Assembly (NCBI RefSeq): GCF_013403925.1
Contig: NZ_JABFDJ010000006.1
Location: 186,001 to 250,000, forward strand
From: Winogradskyella wichelsiae
GTDB lineage: Bacteria > Bacteroidota > Bacteroidia > Flavobacteriales > Flavobacteriaceae
DNA: 64,000 nt
Direction of reading: 5' to 3'
The position numbers and the translations under genes are program-made. Within the stretch, counting starts at the first letter, position 1. Every line of letters starts with the position of its first letter. Below are positions 52,697 through 61,125 of this stretch, piece after piece. The notes under the pieces are model-generated. The model was given only the letters and a program-made list of their open reading frames with translations, made no database searches and was not told the DNA's origin.

Positions 52697-55546
52697 ATGG
52701 ATACAACCTCTTTCGCACTAAGACATATTGGCCCAAATTCAGATGAGCAAAAAGCCATGTTAGACACTATAGGTGTTAAAAATATAGCTCAATTAATCAC
52801 TGAAACTATTCCAGGCAATATACGTCTAGAAAAAGATTTAGACCTTGATGCTGCTTTAAGTGAACAAGAATATCTTAGCCACATCAACGAGCTATCTCAA
52901 CGAAATAAAATATTTAAAACTTATATTGGCTTAGGCTACTACCCTACTAATTTACCTGCAGTAATTCAGCGTAATGTATTAGAAAACCCGGGTTGGTATA
53001 CTGCCTACACACCTTATCAAGCTGAAATTGCCCAAGGTCGATTAGAAGCTTTGTTGAATTTCCAAACCATGATTATTGATTTAACAGGTATGGAAATCGC
53101 TAATGCATCACTATTAGATGAAAGTACTGCCGCTGCTGAAGCCATGGCATTATTATTTGCTGTAAGGGATCGTAGCCAAAAGAAAGCTAACGTTAATAAA
53201 TTCTTTGTTTCAGATTTAGTTTTACCTCAAACTATTGCTTTATTAGAGACAAGAGCTACACCAATAGGTATTGATTTAGTTATTGGTAACGAAAGCGAAT
53301 ACAATCTTTCAGACGAATATTTTGGTGCACTATTGCAATACCCAGGAAAAAACGGTCAGATCACAGACATTAAATCATTTATAGAACAAGCTAATGCTAA
53401 AAATATAAAAGTTGCTGTTGCAGCAGATATTTTAAGCTTAGTAAAACTTGAAGCACCAGGGAAATTTGGTGCAGATGTTGTTATTGGTACCACACAACGT
53501 TTTGGAATCCCAATGGGTTATGGAGGTCCTCATGCAGCATATTTTGCAACAAAAGATGCTTATAAAAGAGATATACCAGGTCGTATTATTGGAGTTACAA
53601 AAGACGCAAATGGTAATAGAGCTTTACGTATGGCGTTGCAAACAAGAGAGCAACACATTAAACGAGATAAAGCAACCTCAAATATTTGTACTGCACAAGT
53701 ACTTTTAGCAGTTATGGCAGCAATGTATGCTGTTTATCATGGTCCAAAAGGGCTTACTTTTATTGCAGACAAAATAAAAAATTCTGCTTCTACCCTTTCT
53801 GGTTCTTTAGTAAAATTAGGATTAGAGCAAGTTAATTCTCATTACTTTGATACTATACAAATAAAAGCAGATGCGGTTAAAGTAAAATACGAAGCAGAGA
53901 AAAAAGAAGTTAACTTTCACTACCCAGATACAAATACAGTAACGATTTCTATTAACGAAACGACTAACATTTCAGATTTAAATGATATCATTTCAATTTT
54001 TGAAACGGTTACAGGTGAAACGACTGCTAAGATTGAAAGCATTTCAACTAATGAAACTATTCCTGATCATTTAAAACGTGTCAGTGATTTCTTAACGGTA
54101 GATGTTTTTAACACTTATCATTCTGAAACAGAATTGATGCGTTACATAAAACGTTTAGAGCGTAAGGATTTAGCCTTAAATCATTCTATGATTTCACTAG
54201 GTTCTTGTACCATGAAACTAAATGCAGCCTCAGAAATGTTACCTTTAAGCTGGCCAAGTTGGGGAAATGTACATCCATTTGTTCCTTCGGATCAAGCAAC
54301 AGGTTACAAATTAATGCTAAAAGCATTAGAAGATCAACTCTCTGAAATTACTGGTTTTGCAGCCACTTCACTTCAACCAAATTCTGGTGCACAAGGTGAA
54401 TTTGCAGGTTTAATGGTTATTAAAGCATATCATGAATCTCGTGGAGATCACCATAGAAATATTTGCTTAATTCCTTCATCTGCACACGGAACAAATCCGG
54501 CAAGTGCTGTAATGGCAGGAATGAAAGTTGTGGTAACTAAAGCATCTGAAGATGGAAACATTGATGTTGAAGACTTAAGAGAAAAAGCAGAGTTACATAA
54601 AGATAATCTTTCTGCATTAATGGTAACGTACCCATCTACTCATGGTGTTTACGAATCAGCTATTAAAGAAATTACACAAATTATTCACGACAACGGCGGA
54701 CAAGTTTATATGGATGGTGCCAATATGAATGCGCAAGTTGGTTTAACCAATCCAGGAAATATTGGAGCTGATGTTTGTCACTTAAATTTACATAAAACAT
54801 TTGCAATTCCTCACGGAGGTGGTGGACCAGGTGTTGGGCCAATTTGTGTTGCAAAACAATTAGTACCTTTCTTACCAGGAAATCCAATTATTAAAACAGG
54901 AGGTCACCAAGCAATCTCAGCAATCTCTGGAGCACCATTTGGCTCTGCATTAGTATGTCTTATTTCTTATGGCTATATAAAAATGTTAGGCTATAGAGGT
55001 TTAAAGAAAGCTACAGAAGTTGCAATTCTTAATGCTAACTATATTAAAGAGCGCTTAAGCGAATGTTACCCCACATTATATTCAGGTGAAAACGGAAGAG
55101 CTGCTCACGAAATGATTATTGATTGTCGTGGTTTTAAAGCAAATGGCATTGAAGTTACTGATATAGCGAAACGCTTAATGGATTATGGTTTCCACTCGCC
55201 TACAGTATCATTCCCTGTAGCAGGAACTATGATGATTGAACCTACAGAAAGTGAAAGTAAAGCTGAAATGGATCGTTTTTGTGATGCTATGATTTCAATT
55301 CGAAAAGAAATTGAAACAACTTCTAAAGATGAACCTAATAACATGTTAAAAAACGCACCTCACACTTTAGAGATGCTTACTTCTGATGAATGGGTTTTAC
55401 CCTACACAAGAGAAGCTGCAGCATATCCATTAGAATTTGTTAGAGACAATAAATTTTGGCCAAGTGTTAGACGTGTAAATGATGCCTTTGGCGATAGAAA
55501 TTTAATGTGTAGTTGTGCACCCATTGAAGACTATATGGATGCATAA
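52697..55546 (+). CDS. gcvP: Glycine dehydrogenase (aminomethyl-transferring), P protein
   Basis: 949 residues from the ATG, starting MDTTSFALRHIGPNSDEQKAML as in other P proteins. The PLP lysine is Lys700 in HLNLHKTFAIPHGGGGPGVGPI. Both halves of the long single-chain form are present (YIGLGYYPTNLPAVIQRNVLENPGWYTAYTPYQAEIAQGRLE and LGSCTMKLNAASEM). It decarboxylates glycine and passes the aminomethyl group to lipoylated H protein. The other cleavage-system genes are not in the window. A terminator follows. Confidence 0.96.
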   Translation: MDTTSFALRHIGPNSDEQKAMLDTIGVKNIAQLITETIPGNIRLEKDLDLDAALSEQEYLSHINELSQRNKIFKTYIGLGYYPTNLPAVIQRNVLENPGWYTAYTPYQAEIAQGRLEALLNFQTMIIDLTGMEIANASLLDESTAAAEAMALLFAVRDRSQKKANVNKFFVSDLVLPQTIALLETRATPIGIDLVIGNESEYNLSDEYFGALLQYPGKNGQITDIKSFIEQANAKNIKVAVAADILSLVKLEAPGKFGADVVIGTTQRFGIPMGYGGPHAAYFATKDAYKRDIPGRIIGVTKDANGNRALRMALQTREQHIKRDKATSNICTAQVLLAVMAAMYAVYHGPKGLTFIADKIKNSASTLSGSLVKLGLEQVNSHYFDTIQIKADAVKVKYEAEKKEVNFHYPDTNTVTISINETTNISDLNDIISIFETVTGETTAKIESISTNETIPDHLKRVSDFLTVDVFNTYHSETELMRYIKRLERKDLALNHSMISLGSCTMKLNAASEMLPLSWPSWGNVHPFVPSDQATGYKLMLKALEDQLSEITGFAATSLQPNSGAQGEFAGLMVIKAYHESRGDHHRNICLIPSSAHGTNPASAVMAGMKVVVTKASEDGNIDVEDLREKAELHKDNLSALMVTYPSTHGVYESAIKEITQIIHDNGGQVYMDGANMNAQVGLTNPGNIGADVCHLNLHKTFAIPHGGGGPGVGPICVAKQLVPFLPGNPIIKTGGHQAISAISGAPFGSALVCLISYGYIKMLGYRGLKKATEVAILNANYIKERLSECYPTLYSGENGRAAHEMIIDCRGFKANGIEVTDIAKRLMDYGFHSPTVSFPVAGTMMIEPTESESKAEMDRFCDAMISIRKEIETTSKDEPNNMLKNAPHTLEMLTSDEWVLPYTREAAAYPLEFVRDNKFWPSVRRVNDAFGDRNLMCSCAPIEDYMDA

Positions 55547-55561
55547 TCTAACTTTATAACA

Positions 55562-55595
55562 TAAAAAAAAGTATTCAATTTGAATACTTTTTTTA
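55562..55595 (+). terminator. Intrinsic terminator of gcvP
   Basis: GTATTC/GAATAC within a longer symmetric A8...T7 arrangement; the stem extends through A-T pairs. It starts 16 bases after the stop codon. Confidence 0.85.
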
Positions 55596-55687
55596 TGTTT
55601 TATATATTCACATATAACAATTAGTAAGAATTCATCAAAAATTTAATCTTTAGAACTTTGCAATGGCAAAAGCTCTTTAATATTGAT

Positions 55688-55695
55688 TATTTTTG
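55688..55695 (+). promoter_or_regulatory. -7 box of the KAS III-like gene
   Basis: TATTTTTG, a full consensus match, lies 21 bases before the ATG at 55717. A TTTG at 55657-55660 is 27 bases upstream, wider than the normal -33 spacing. Confidence 0.45.
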
Positions 55696-55716
55696 TAAGT
55701 ACGAAAATATACACCG

Positions 55717-56775
55717 ATGGCAATTAAAATAGCAGGTACAGGAAGTTACATACCCAGTCACGTAGAAAAAAATGAAGATTTCTACAATCATCAATTTTTA
55801 AATGCAGATGGATCTACAATTAAGAATTCTAATGAAATTATTGTAGAAAAATTTAAAGCTATTACAGGTATAGATCAGCGTAGGTATGTTACAGAAGAAT
55901 TATCAAATTCTGACATTGCTAGTTTTGCTGCCGAAAAAGCTATTGAAGATACTAAAATAGACCGAGAAACTCTTGATTATATTATTGTAGCTCACAATTA
56001 CGGTAATGTACAATACAACACAGAACAAAGTGATACGGTTCCTAGTATAGCCTCTCGAGTAAAACATTTACTAAAAATTAAAAATCCAAAATGTGTCGGT
56101 TATGACTTACTTTTTGGTTGTCCAGGATGGATTGAAGGCGTTATCCAAGCTAAAGCTTTTATTGCTTCTGGCATCGCTAAACGCTGTTTAGTAATTGGTA
56201 GTGAAACCTTGTCTAGAGTTATAGATCCGCACGATAGAGATTCAATGATATATAGTGATGGTGCTGGTGCTGTAATTGTAGAAGAAAACAATGATGAAGG
56301 AGGTATTTTAGCACATGAAAGTGCAACTTATGCATTAGAAGAAGCACATTATATTTTCTTTGGAGAAACCAATGATAAAGACAATGATGCTAAACGCAAA
56401 TACATAAAAATGCATGGTAGAAAAATTTATGAATTTGCACTTTTAAATGTTCCTCAAGCTCTAAAATCTTGTTTAGAGAATAGTGGAAAATCTATAAATG
56501 ATGTAAAGAAAATTCTAATACATCAAGCAAATGAAAAAATGGACGAAGCCATCATTAAACGTTTTTACAAGCAATATAAAATGGAAATGCCAGAAGGTAT
56601 TATGCCAATGTCTATAAACATGCTTGGAAATTCTAGCGTTGCAACGGTACCTACATTATTAGATATGATTCTTAAAGGGCAATTAGAAAACCAAGAAATC
56701 AATAAAGGTGATATCATTATGTTTGCAAGCGTAGGCGCAGGTATGAATATTAATGCTATTGTATATCAATATTAA
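55717..56775 (+). CDS. 3-oxoacyl-ACP synthase III-like (KAS III/FabH family)
   Basis: 352 residues. The catalytic triad of KAS III enzymes is present: Cys135 (FGCPGW), His269 (HQANEKM) and Asn305 (LGNSSVAT). The N-terminus (IAGTGSYIPSHV) and GAGAVIVEE also fit. It is about 35 residues longer than FabH of E. coli, with an insertion around 20-60. Members prime fatty acid synthesis or condense acyl chains in special lipids. Followed by a methyltransferase-like and a glycosyltransferase gene in the same direction, it may serve a special lipid or pigment rather than bulk synthesis. Confidence 0.85.
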   Translation: MAIKIAGTGSYIPSHVEKNEDFYNHQFLNADGSTIKNSNEIIVEKFKAITGIDQRRYVTEELSNSDIASFAAEKAIEDTKIDRETLDYIIVAHNYGNVQYNTEQSDTVPSIASRVKHLLKIKNPKCVGYDLLFGCPGWIEGVIQAKAFIASGIAKRCLVIGSETLSRVIDPHDRDSMIYSDGAGAVIVEENNDEGGILAHESATYALEEAHYIFFGETNDKDNDAKRKYIKMHGRKIYEFALLNVPQALKSCLENSGKSINDVKKILIHQANEKMDEAIIKRFYKQYKMEMPEGIMPMSINMLGNSSVATVPTLLDMILKGQLENQEINKGDIIMFASVGAGMNINAIVYQY

Positions 56776-56808
56776 TTTAATACGATTTCTGATTCTCTAA
56801 AAATAAAG

Positions 56809-57345
56809 ATGTACGAAAAAACATATCCAAATAAGCGTTTTAACCTTACGCTTCAGTTTTTAAAAAAACATATCTCTACTTCAGAAACCATCTTAGACTT
56901 AGGTGTAAAAAACCCATTCTCTGAGATTATGATTTCCGAAGGTTTTTCAGTTGAAAATACAACAGGAGAAGATTTAGATGAAAATCGTAATGCTATTGAA
57001 ACCTCATCAACTAATGTTGTTACGGCTTTTGAAATATTTGAACACCTTTTATCACCTTACGAAATTTTAAAATCAGTTAAAGCAGATAAAATTATTATCA
57101 GTATTCCATTAAGACTTTGGTTTTCTTCGGCATATAGAAGCAAAACAGATATGCGAGATCGCCATTATCATGAATTTGAAGACTGGCAGTTAGATTGGCT
57201 TTTAGAGAAAACAGGTTGGGTGATTAAAGACCGTCAAAAATGGACAAACCCTGTAAATAAATTAGGAATTAGACCTATTTTAAGACGCTTTACACCGCGT
57301 TATTATATTGTTTATGCAGAAAGAAATGTAAATTCACAAAAGTAA
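56809..57345 (+). CDS. SAM-dependent methyltransferase-like protein, short
   Basis: 178 residues. ETILDLGVKNPFSEIM is a weak motif I (VLDLG-x-G type, where the second glycine is replaced), and VVTAFEIFEHLLSPYEILKSVKADKIIISIPL is the matching motif II-III region of class I methyltransferases. The C-terminal part ends RRFTPRYYIVYAERN. It has only a short substrate region. The gene lies 33 bases after the KAS III-like gene. The substrate is unknown. Confidence 0.7.
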   Translation: MYEKTYPNKRFNLTLQFLKKHISTSETILDLGVKNPFSEIMISEGFSVENTTGEDLDENRNAIETSSTNVVTAFEIFEHLLSPYEILKSVKADKIIISIPLRLWFSSAYRSKTDMRDRHYHEFEDWQLDWLLEKTGWVIKDRQKWTNPVNKLGIRPILRRFTPRYYIVYAERNVNSQK

Positions 57346-57403
57346 ATTCAAAATTCCAAAATGCTTTACTTAGTTTTGGGCTTTCTAATTTAGAATTTGA
57401 AGT

Positions 57404-58258
57404 TTGAATTTTTACATCATCATCCCAGCGCATAACGAAGAAGATTTTATTGGTAAAACTTTAGAGTCTTTAGTGCAACAGACCACACTTCCTAAAGCTG
57501 TTGTTGTTGTAAATGACAACTCTAATGACAATACACAAACTATTTGTGAAGATTACGCTTCAAGACATCCATGGATTTCGGTGTTAAACTCTAAGTCTTC
57601 AGACAAACATTTGCCTGGTTCTAAAATTATTCATGCGTTTAATAAAGGCTTAAATACACTTGATGCCAATTATGACATCATTTGTAAATTTGATGCCGAC
57701 CTTATTTTCCCTGATAATTATTTAGAAAAATTAACGAATCATTTTAAGGCTAATCCTAAATTAGGAATGGCTTCTGGCTTCTGTTATATTCAAAAGAATA
57801 AGGAATGGATACTAGAAAACCTTACCAATAAAGATCACATTAGAGGAGCACTTAAAGCTTATAGAAAAGATTGTTTTAATCAAATAGGTCAATTAAAAGC
57901 CTCTATGGGTTGGGATACCGTTGATGAATTGCTTGCAAAATATAATGGATGGGAAATCCTTACGGATGAAACACTTCATGTAAAACATTTAAAACCTACA
58001 GGAAAATCTTATAACAAAGCTTCAAAATATTTACAAGGTGAAGCGATGTATAAAATGCGCTATGAATTTTCTATCACTTTAATTTCAGCATTAAAATTAG
58101 CCTATAAAAAAGGGAGCCTTCAATTATTCAGAGATTATATGTCTGGCTATTTTAAGGCTAAAGCTAAAGGAATAGACTTTTTAATTTCTAAAGATGAAGG
58201 TAAATTTATTAGAAATCTACGTTGGAAAGGCATTCTTAATAAATTCTCAAATAAATAA
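57404..58258 (+). CDS. Family 2 glycosyltransferase, TTG start
   Basis: 284 residues. The protein opens NFYIIIPAHNEEDFIGKTLESLVQQT with the nucleotide-binding strand of GT2, then DDNSNDNT and the metal region KFDADLIFPDNY. The frame is closed by a stop just upstream, and the first start is TTG at 57404. No ATG lies early enough to keep this strand. The bases before it contain repeats of the type GAATTTGAAGTTTGAATTT, able to pair with 57345-57362, so start selection may be controlled by structure. It ends two bases from the convergent nuclease gene. Confidence 0.85.
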   Translation: MNFYIIIPAHNEEDFIGKTLESLVQQTTLPKAVVVVNDNSNDNTQTICEDYASRHPWISVLNSKSSDKHLPGSKIIHAFNKGLNTLDANYDIICKFDADLIFPDNYLEKLTNHFKANPKLGMASGFCYIQKNKEWILENLTNKDHIRGALKAYRKDCFNQIGQLKASMGWDTVDELLAKYNGWEILTDETLHVKHLKPTGKSYNKASKYLQGEAMYKMRYEFSITLISALKLAYKKGSLQLFRDYMSGYFKAKAKGIDFLISKDEGKFIRNLRWKGILNKFSNK

Positions 58259-58260
58259 TA

Positions 58261-59067
58261 CTAAAAAGACCAGCTTTTATAGCTAGCAGAAGCTTCTAAT
58301 TTATTTTCAATATCATCATCCAATTCTGGAAAGAAATCAATTCCTGTTAAAGTTTCAAGAGAATCAACAGGCACTACAAATTTATATAAAGGTAAACTTG
58401 AGTTTTCATGATCCATTAAAAACGCTAACATCTTTATTTTCCCATTAGTGTTATCTAAAATCACTTTGTAGAATTGATTAGGTACTGATACGTTTTCGTC
58501 ACCAATAGTTTTTAAATTATCTTTTAAAACACCTCCTGTAACTACAAAAATACCATCATTCTTTTTTGCCCAATATCTAACTTTCTGCTCTAAACGATTC
58601 CACACACCAGCATTAAATTGATGTTCTTGTGGGCTAATATTACTTGTTAAAAAAGTTTCATCGTGTGCCGCTTTGGTAAAACGCCTATCACCTGCAGGAC
58701 ATAAATGTCCTTTATCGTAGCTTGATTTTTTATAATTTCTCCAATGTGCTGCTCCTGTTTTTACAGTATCATCAATTTCAAAATATGGACGTTTACGGTT
58801 TGTAGAACTTAAATGTGCGGACTTTAACTCGTATGCCACCCACTCTGCTTGTTCGTGAGGCTCGCTATAAGATAACGAATAATTTTGATGATGGATAATT
58901 TGATTGGTCGTGCTTGATGGTAAATAATATTCGTTGGTGTTTTCTTTTACAATTTTACCTTCAGTTATAACTTCTTCTTTAGACTTTTGTTCTATAAAAA
59001 AATCATAACTATAAATTGCAATTACTATTATGGTGGCAGTTATTGTGAATATTGGCTTTCTTTTCAA
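58261..59067 (-). CDS. Membrane-anchored DNA/RNA non-specific endonuclease (NUC1 family)
   Basis: 268 residues. An N-terminal anchor (residues 7-25) is followed by the nuclease domain with YDKGHLCPAGDRR, where the family normally has DRGH; His121 is the general base. NISPQEHQFNAGVWNRLE carries the metal-binding Asn region. The enzyme would cut DNA and RNA in the periplasm. It is the last gene of the ECF operon and overlaps the anti-sigma-like gene by four bases, so its level is tied to the sigma factor. Confidence 0.87.
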   Translation of the reverse strand: MKRKPIFTITATIIVIAIYSYDFFIEQKSKEEVITEGKIVKENTNEYYLPSSTTNQIIHHQNYSLSYSEPHEQAEWVAYELKSAHLSSTNRKRPYFEIDDTVKTGAAHWRNYKKSSYDKGHLCPAGDRRFTKAAHDETFLTSNISPQEHQFNAGVWNRLEQKVRYWAKKNDGIFVVTGGVLKDNLKTIGDENVSVPNQFYKVILDNTNGKIKMLAFLMDHENSSLPLYKFVVPVDSLETLTGIDFFPELDDDIENKLEASASYKSWSF

Positions 59068-59843
59068 TCTTTAATTTTTTCTAAAAGTTCTTTCGCTTCC
59101 GAATGGTTATATAGTTTACGAGAAATAATCTCAGCTAATATAGCTTTCGCTGCTTCAACCTTATCTGCTTTTATATATGTCAATGCCTTATACCAAAACC
59201 CTTTTTCTGCATCTAAGAGATTACTATTTATAAGATTATTAAATGTTTCTTTAGCATCATTATAGTGTCCCAATTCAGCTTGAGTAATTCCTTTATATAT
59301 TTCTAGAGTTCCGTCTTGTTGTTTAAGTGATTTAAAAATATCTAATGCTTCCGTATATTTCTTGTCTTCAAAAAACCCTTGTCCTTCTGTTAATTGAGTA
59401 ACTTCATCACTTCTAGAAACAAAAGATGGCAAATCATTTAAAGCCAAATAATCATAATACAATTCTTGATTGGAAACGGTTTTATTAAAAAAGAATTGAA
59501 ACCCTAAGAAAACAACGATTGAAGCCGCTGCTAAATAGTATAGTAATTTTTTTCTTTTACTGTTGTTATTCTTTGCTTTAAATTTTGAATTAGCGTCAAC
59601 TAATGTTTTTTTTAAATTTTGTAAATCGTTCTGCTCTAATAAGTGTATATATTCATTAACCTCAACATTTTTATTCTTAAAAAAACTCCAGCTATTTTCA
59701 TCTAAAGCATTAAAAAGTTGCTCTTCTAATTTAAATTTATATTTAAATTCCTCATTAGACTTTAAGCGTTCTAAAAATGACTTTTCTTCATTTTTAGACA
59801 ACAAGCCTTCAAGGTAATTATCTATTAAAATATCATCTTCCAT
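59064..59843 (-). CDS. Anti-sigma-like membrane protein with periplasmic TPR-type domain
   Basis: 259 residues. The cytoplasmic part (1-98) starts DNYLEGLLSKNEEKSFLERLKSNEEFKYKFKLEEQLFNAL, as in anti-sigma proteins of this phylum. A single membrane helix spans 99-119 (LLYYLAAASIVVFLGFQFFF). The periplasmic part (about 140-259) has TPR-like helices (QGFFEDKKYTEALDIFKSL, AELGHYNDAKETFNNLI). It starts two bases after the sigma gene stop and overlaps the nuclease gene. It should hold the sigma factor at the membrane until a signal is sensed. Confidence 0.8.
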   Translation of the reverse strand: MEDDILIDNYLEGLLSKNEEKSFLERLKSNEEFKYKFKLEEQLFNALDENSWSFFKNKNVEVNEYIHLLEQNDLQNLKKTLVDANSKFKAKNNNSKRKKLLYYLAAASIVVFLGFQFFFNKTVSNQELYYDYLALNDLPSFVSRSDEVTQLTEGQGFFEDKKYTEALDIFKSLKQQDGTLEIYKGITQAELGHYNDAKETFNNLINSNLLDAEKGFWYKALTYIKADKVEAAKAILAEIISRKLYNHSEAKELLEKIKD

Positions 59844-59845
59844 GA

Positions 59846-60409
59846 CTACAATTCTGTCAACGATTGAAATCGCTTATCTTTTTTAATCAGTTCTTTTAAA
59901 CTGTTTTTACATTTAAACACACGTTGCCTGACCACTGTTTCGGAATTATAATTAAATATTTCGACCATTTCCGCATAAGATGTTTTAGCAAAAAACAATT
60001 TTAATATCTTCTTACAATTCTCTGAAATTAATTCTAGGCTCTCATTGAATAATTCCCAGCGTTTTTGCTCTAAAACAGCCAAGGCAATATCTTCATTATC
60101 ATCTCTTAGTTCAATTAAACCTTCTTTTGTTACCTCAATTTTTGATTTATTTAACTCTCTACGCCAAAGATTCTTACATACTGTAAATAAATAAGGCTCA
60201 AAACTAGTTTTAATAACAAACTTCTCTTTTTTATAGCGAACAGCTAACTGTAGTAATGCTTTCTGAAAGATATCTTCTGCATCTTGTTGTTGACCTTTGT
60301 TTTTAAGTACAAAAGATTTTACTTTGTAAAAGTTATTCTTATAAATAGAGTTAATAATCTTAGCATCGTTATTAAGTAAAGCCTTTAAGTAATAAGAATT
60401 ATCAGTCAC
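59846..60409 (-). CDS. ECF-type RNA polymerase sigma factor, GTG start
   Basis: 187 residues. Region 2 includes VKSFVLKNKGQQQDAEDIFQKALLQLAVRY and YLFTVCKNLWRRELNK. Region 4 is LISENCKKILKLFFAKTSYAEMVEIFNYNSETVVRQRVFKCKNSLKELI. The start codon is GTG (MTDNSYYL). TATTTTTG on the minus strand (60439-60432) is the probable -7 box. The gene heads the operon with the anti-sigma-like protein and the nuclease and is divergent from the lipoprotein-CHAT operon, whose promoter holds a repeated motif. Confidence 0.92.
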   Translation of the reverse strand: MTDNSYYLKALLNNDAKIINSIYKNNFYKVKSFVLKNKGQQQDAEDIFQKALLQLAVRYKKEKFVIKTSFEPYLFTVCKNLWRRELNKSKIEVTKEGLIELRDDNEDIALAVLEQKRWELFNESLELISENCKKILKLFFAKTSYAEMVEIFNYNSETVVRQRVFKCKNSLKELIKKDKRFQSLTEL

Positions 60410-60431
60410 GCGTTTTTGTTGTATTGTAAAA

Positions 60432-60439
60432 CAAAAATA
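60432..60439 (-). promoter_or_regulatory. -7 box of the ECF sigma operon
   Basis: Minus-strand TATTTTTG, a full TAnnTTTG match, lies 22 bases before the GTG at 60409. It suggests transcription by the housekeeping sigma factor. Confidence 0.5.
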
Positions 60440-60449
60440 AACTTTTATA

Positions 60450-60482
60450 TTTAGTGGGTAACAAATATGTGTTTGTAGAACA
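60450..60482 (+). promoter_or_regulatory. Candidate ECF-dependent promoter of the lipoprotein-CHAT operon
   Basis: TTTAGTGGGTAACAAAT (60450-60466) is repeated exactly at 63887-63903. In both copies GAACA follows 11 or 12 bases later (60478-60482 and 63916-63920). There is no TAnnTTTG box. The two parts could be the -35 and -10 elements used by the adjacent ECF sigma factor. Confidence 0.55.
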
Positions 60483-60510
60483 ATATGATATAACTTAAAA
60501 TATCAAAACA

Positions 60511-61044
60511 ATGAAAAAAATTATCTACTTATTTTTATTAGCTACGTTAACATTAACTTTTGCGTGTGAAAAAAATGAAGTTCTAACAGAAGAAAGGAGT
60601 GCCGTTTCAATTGATAAAGAACAATATCAATCTCGACAAGGAAACAATAATAGAGGCTCTGGATTCCTAGTGGTAGCTACTGTTTTAAATGAAGTTCCAC
60701 CAGGAACAGAAACACTTGAAATTTATTTTGACATGGGCAGTTTAGAAACTCTCTATCGCTCTTTTCCGAATAATCCATTAATTGAAGGACCATTTAATGT
60801 ATTTTACAGAAACCAATGGTTAACTTCCTTTACAATTTATACAATTGCTTATTCTAGTTTAAATTGTGATGTTAGCAGAGAGAAATGGACTGTAAACAAG
60901 TCTGAATACGAAAACTTTATTCTTTTACAGCCCATCGAAGGAGTTAATTCATCAGTTCTAAAACCAAGGCCAGTACCAAAAGATATTATAGAAGAAGAAG
61001 ATGAACCTATAATTTCAGTAATAGATTATTCAAGTTGCTTTTAA
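60511..61044 (+). CDS. Hypothetical lipoprotein before the CHAT protease gene
   Basis: 177 residues with a lipobox ending at Cys19 (LTLTFAC). The mature part contains GSGFLVVATVLNEVPPGTETLEIYFD and ends with an acidic IIEEEDEPIISVIDYSSCF. No known domain is visible. It lies 82 bases before the chosen CHAT start and has the candidate ECF promoter in front. A role as a surface partner or substrate of the CHAT protein is possible but only inferred. Confidence 0.72.
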   Translation: MKKIIYLFLLATLTLTFACEKNEVLTEERSAVSIDKEQYQSRQGNNNRGSGFLVVATVLNEVPPGTETLEIYFDMGSLETLYRSFPNNPLIEGPFNVFYRNQWLTSFTIYTIAYSSLNCDVSREKWTVNKSEYENFILLQPIEGVNSSVLKPRPVPKDIIEEEDEPIISVIDYSSCF

Positions 61045-61125
61045 TTTTAAAGTATCTATATAAGAAGTATTAATTTAATAATGCATAATTTTCACAAACA
61101 GAATCTTCTATTATTAATAAGTTAT

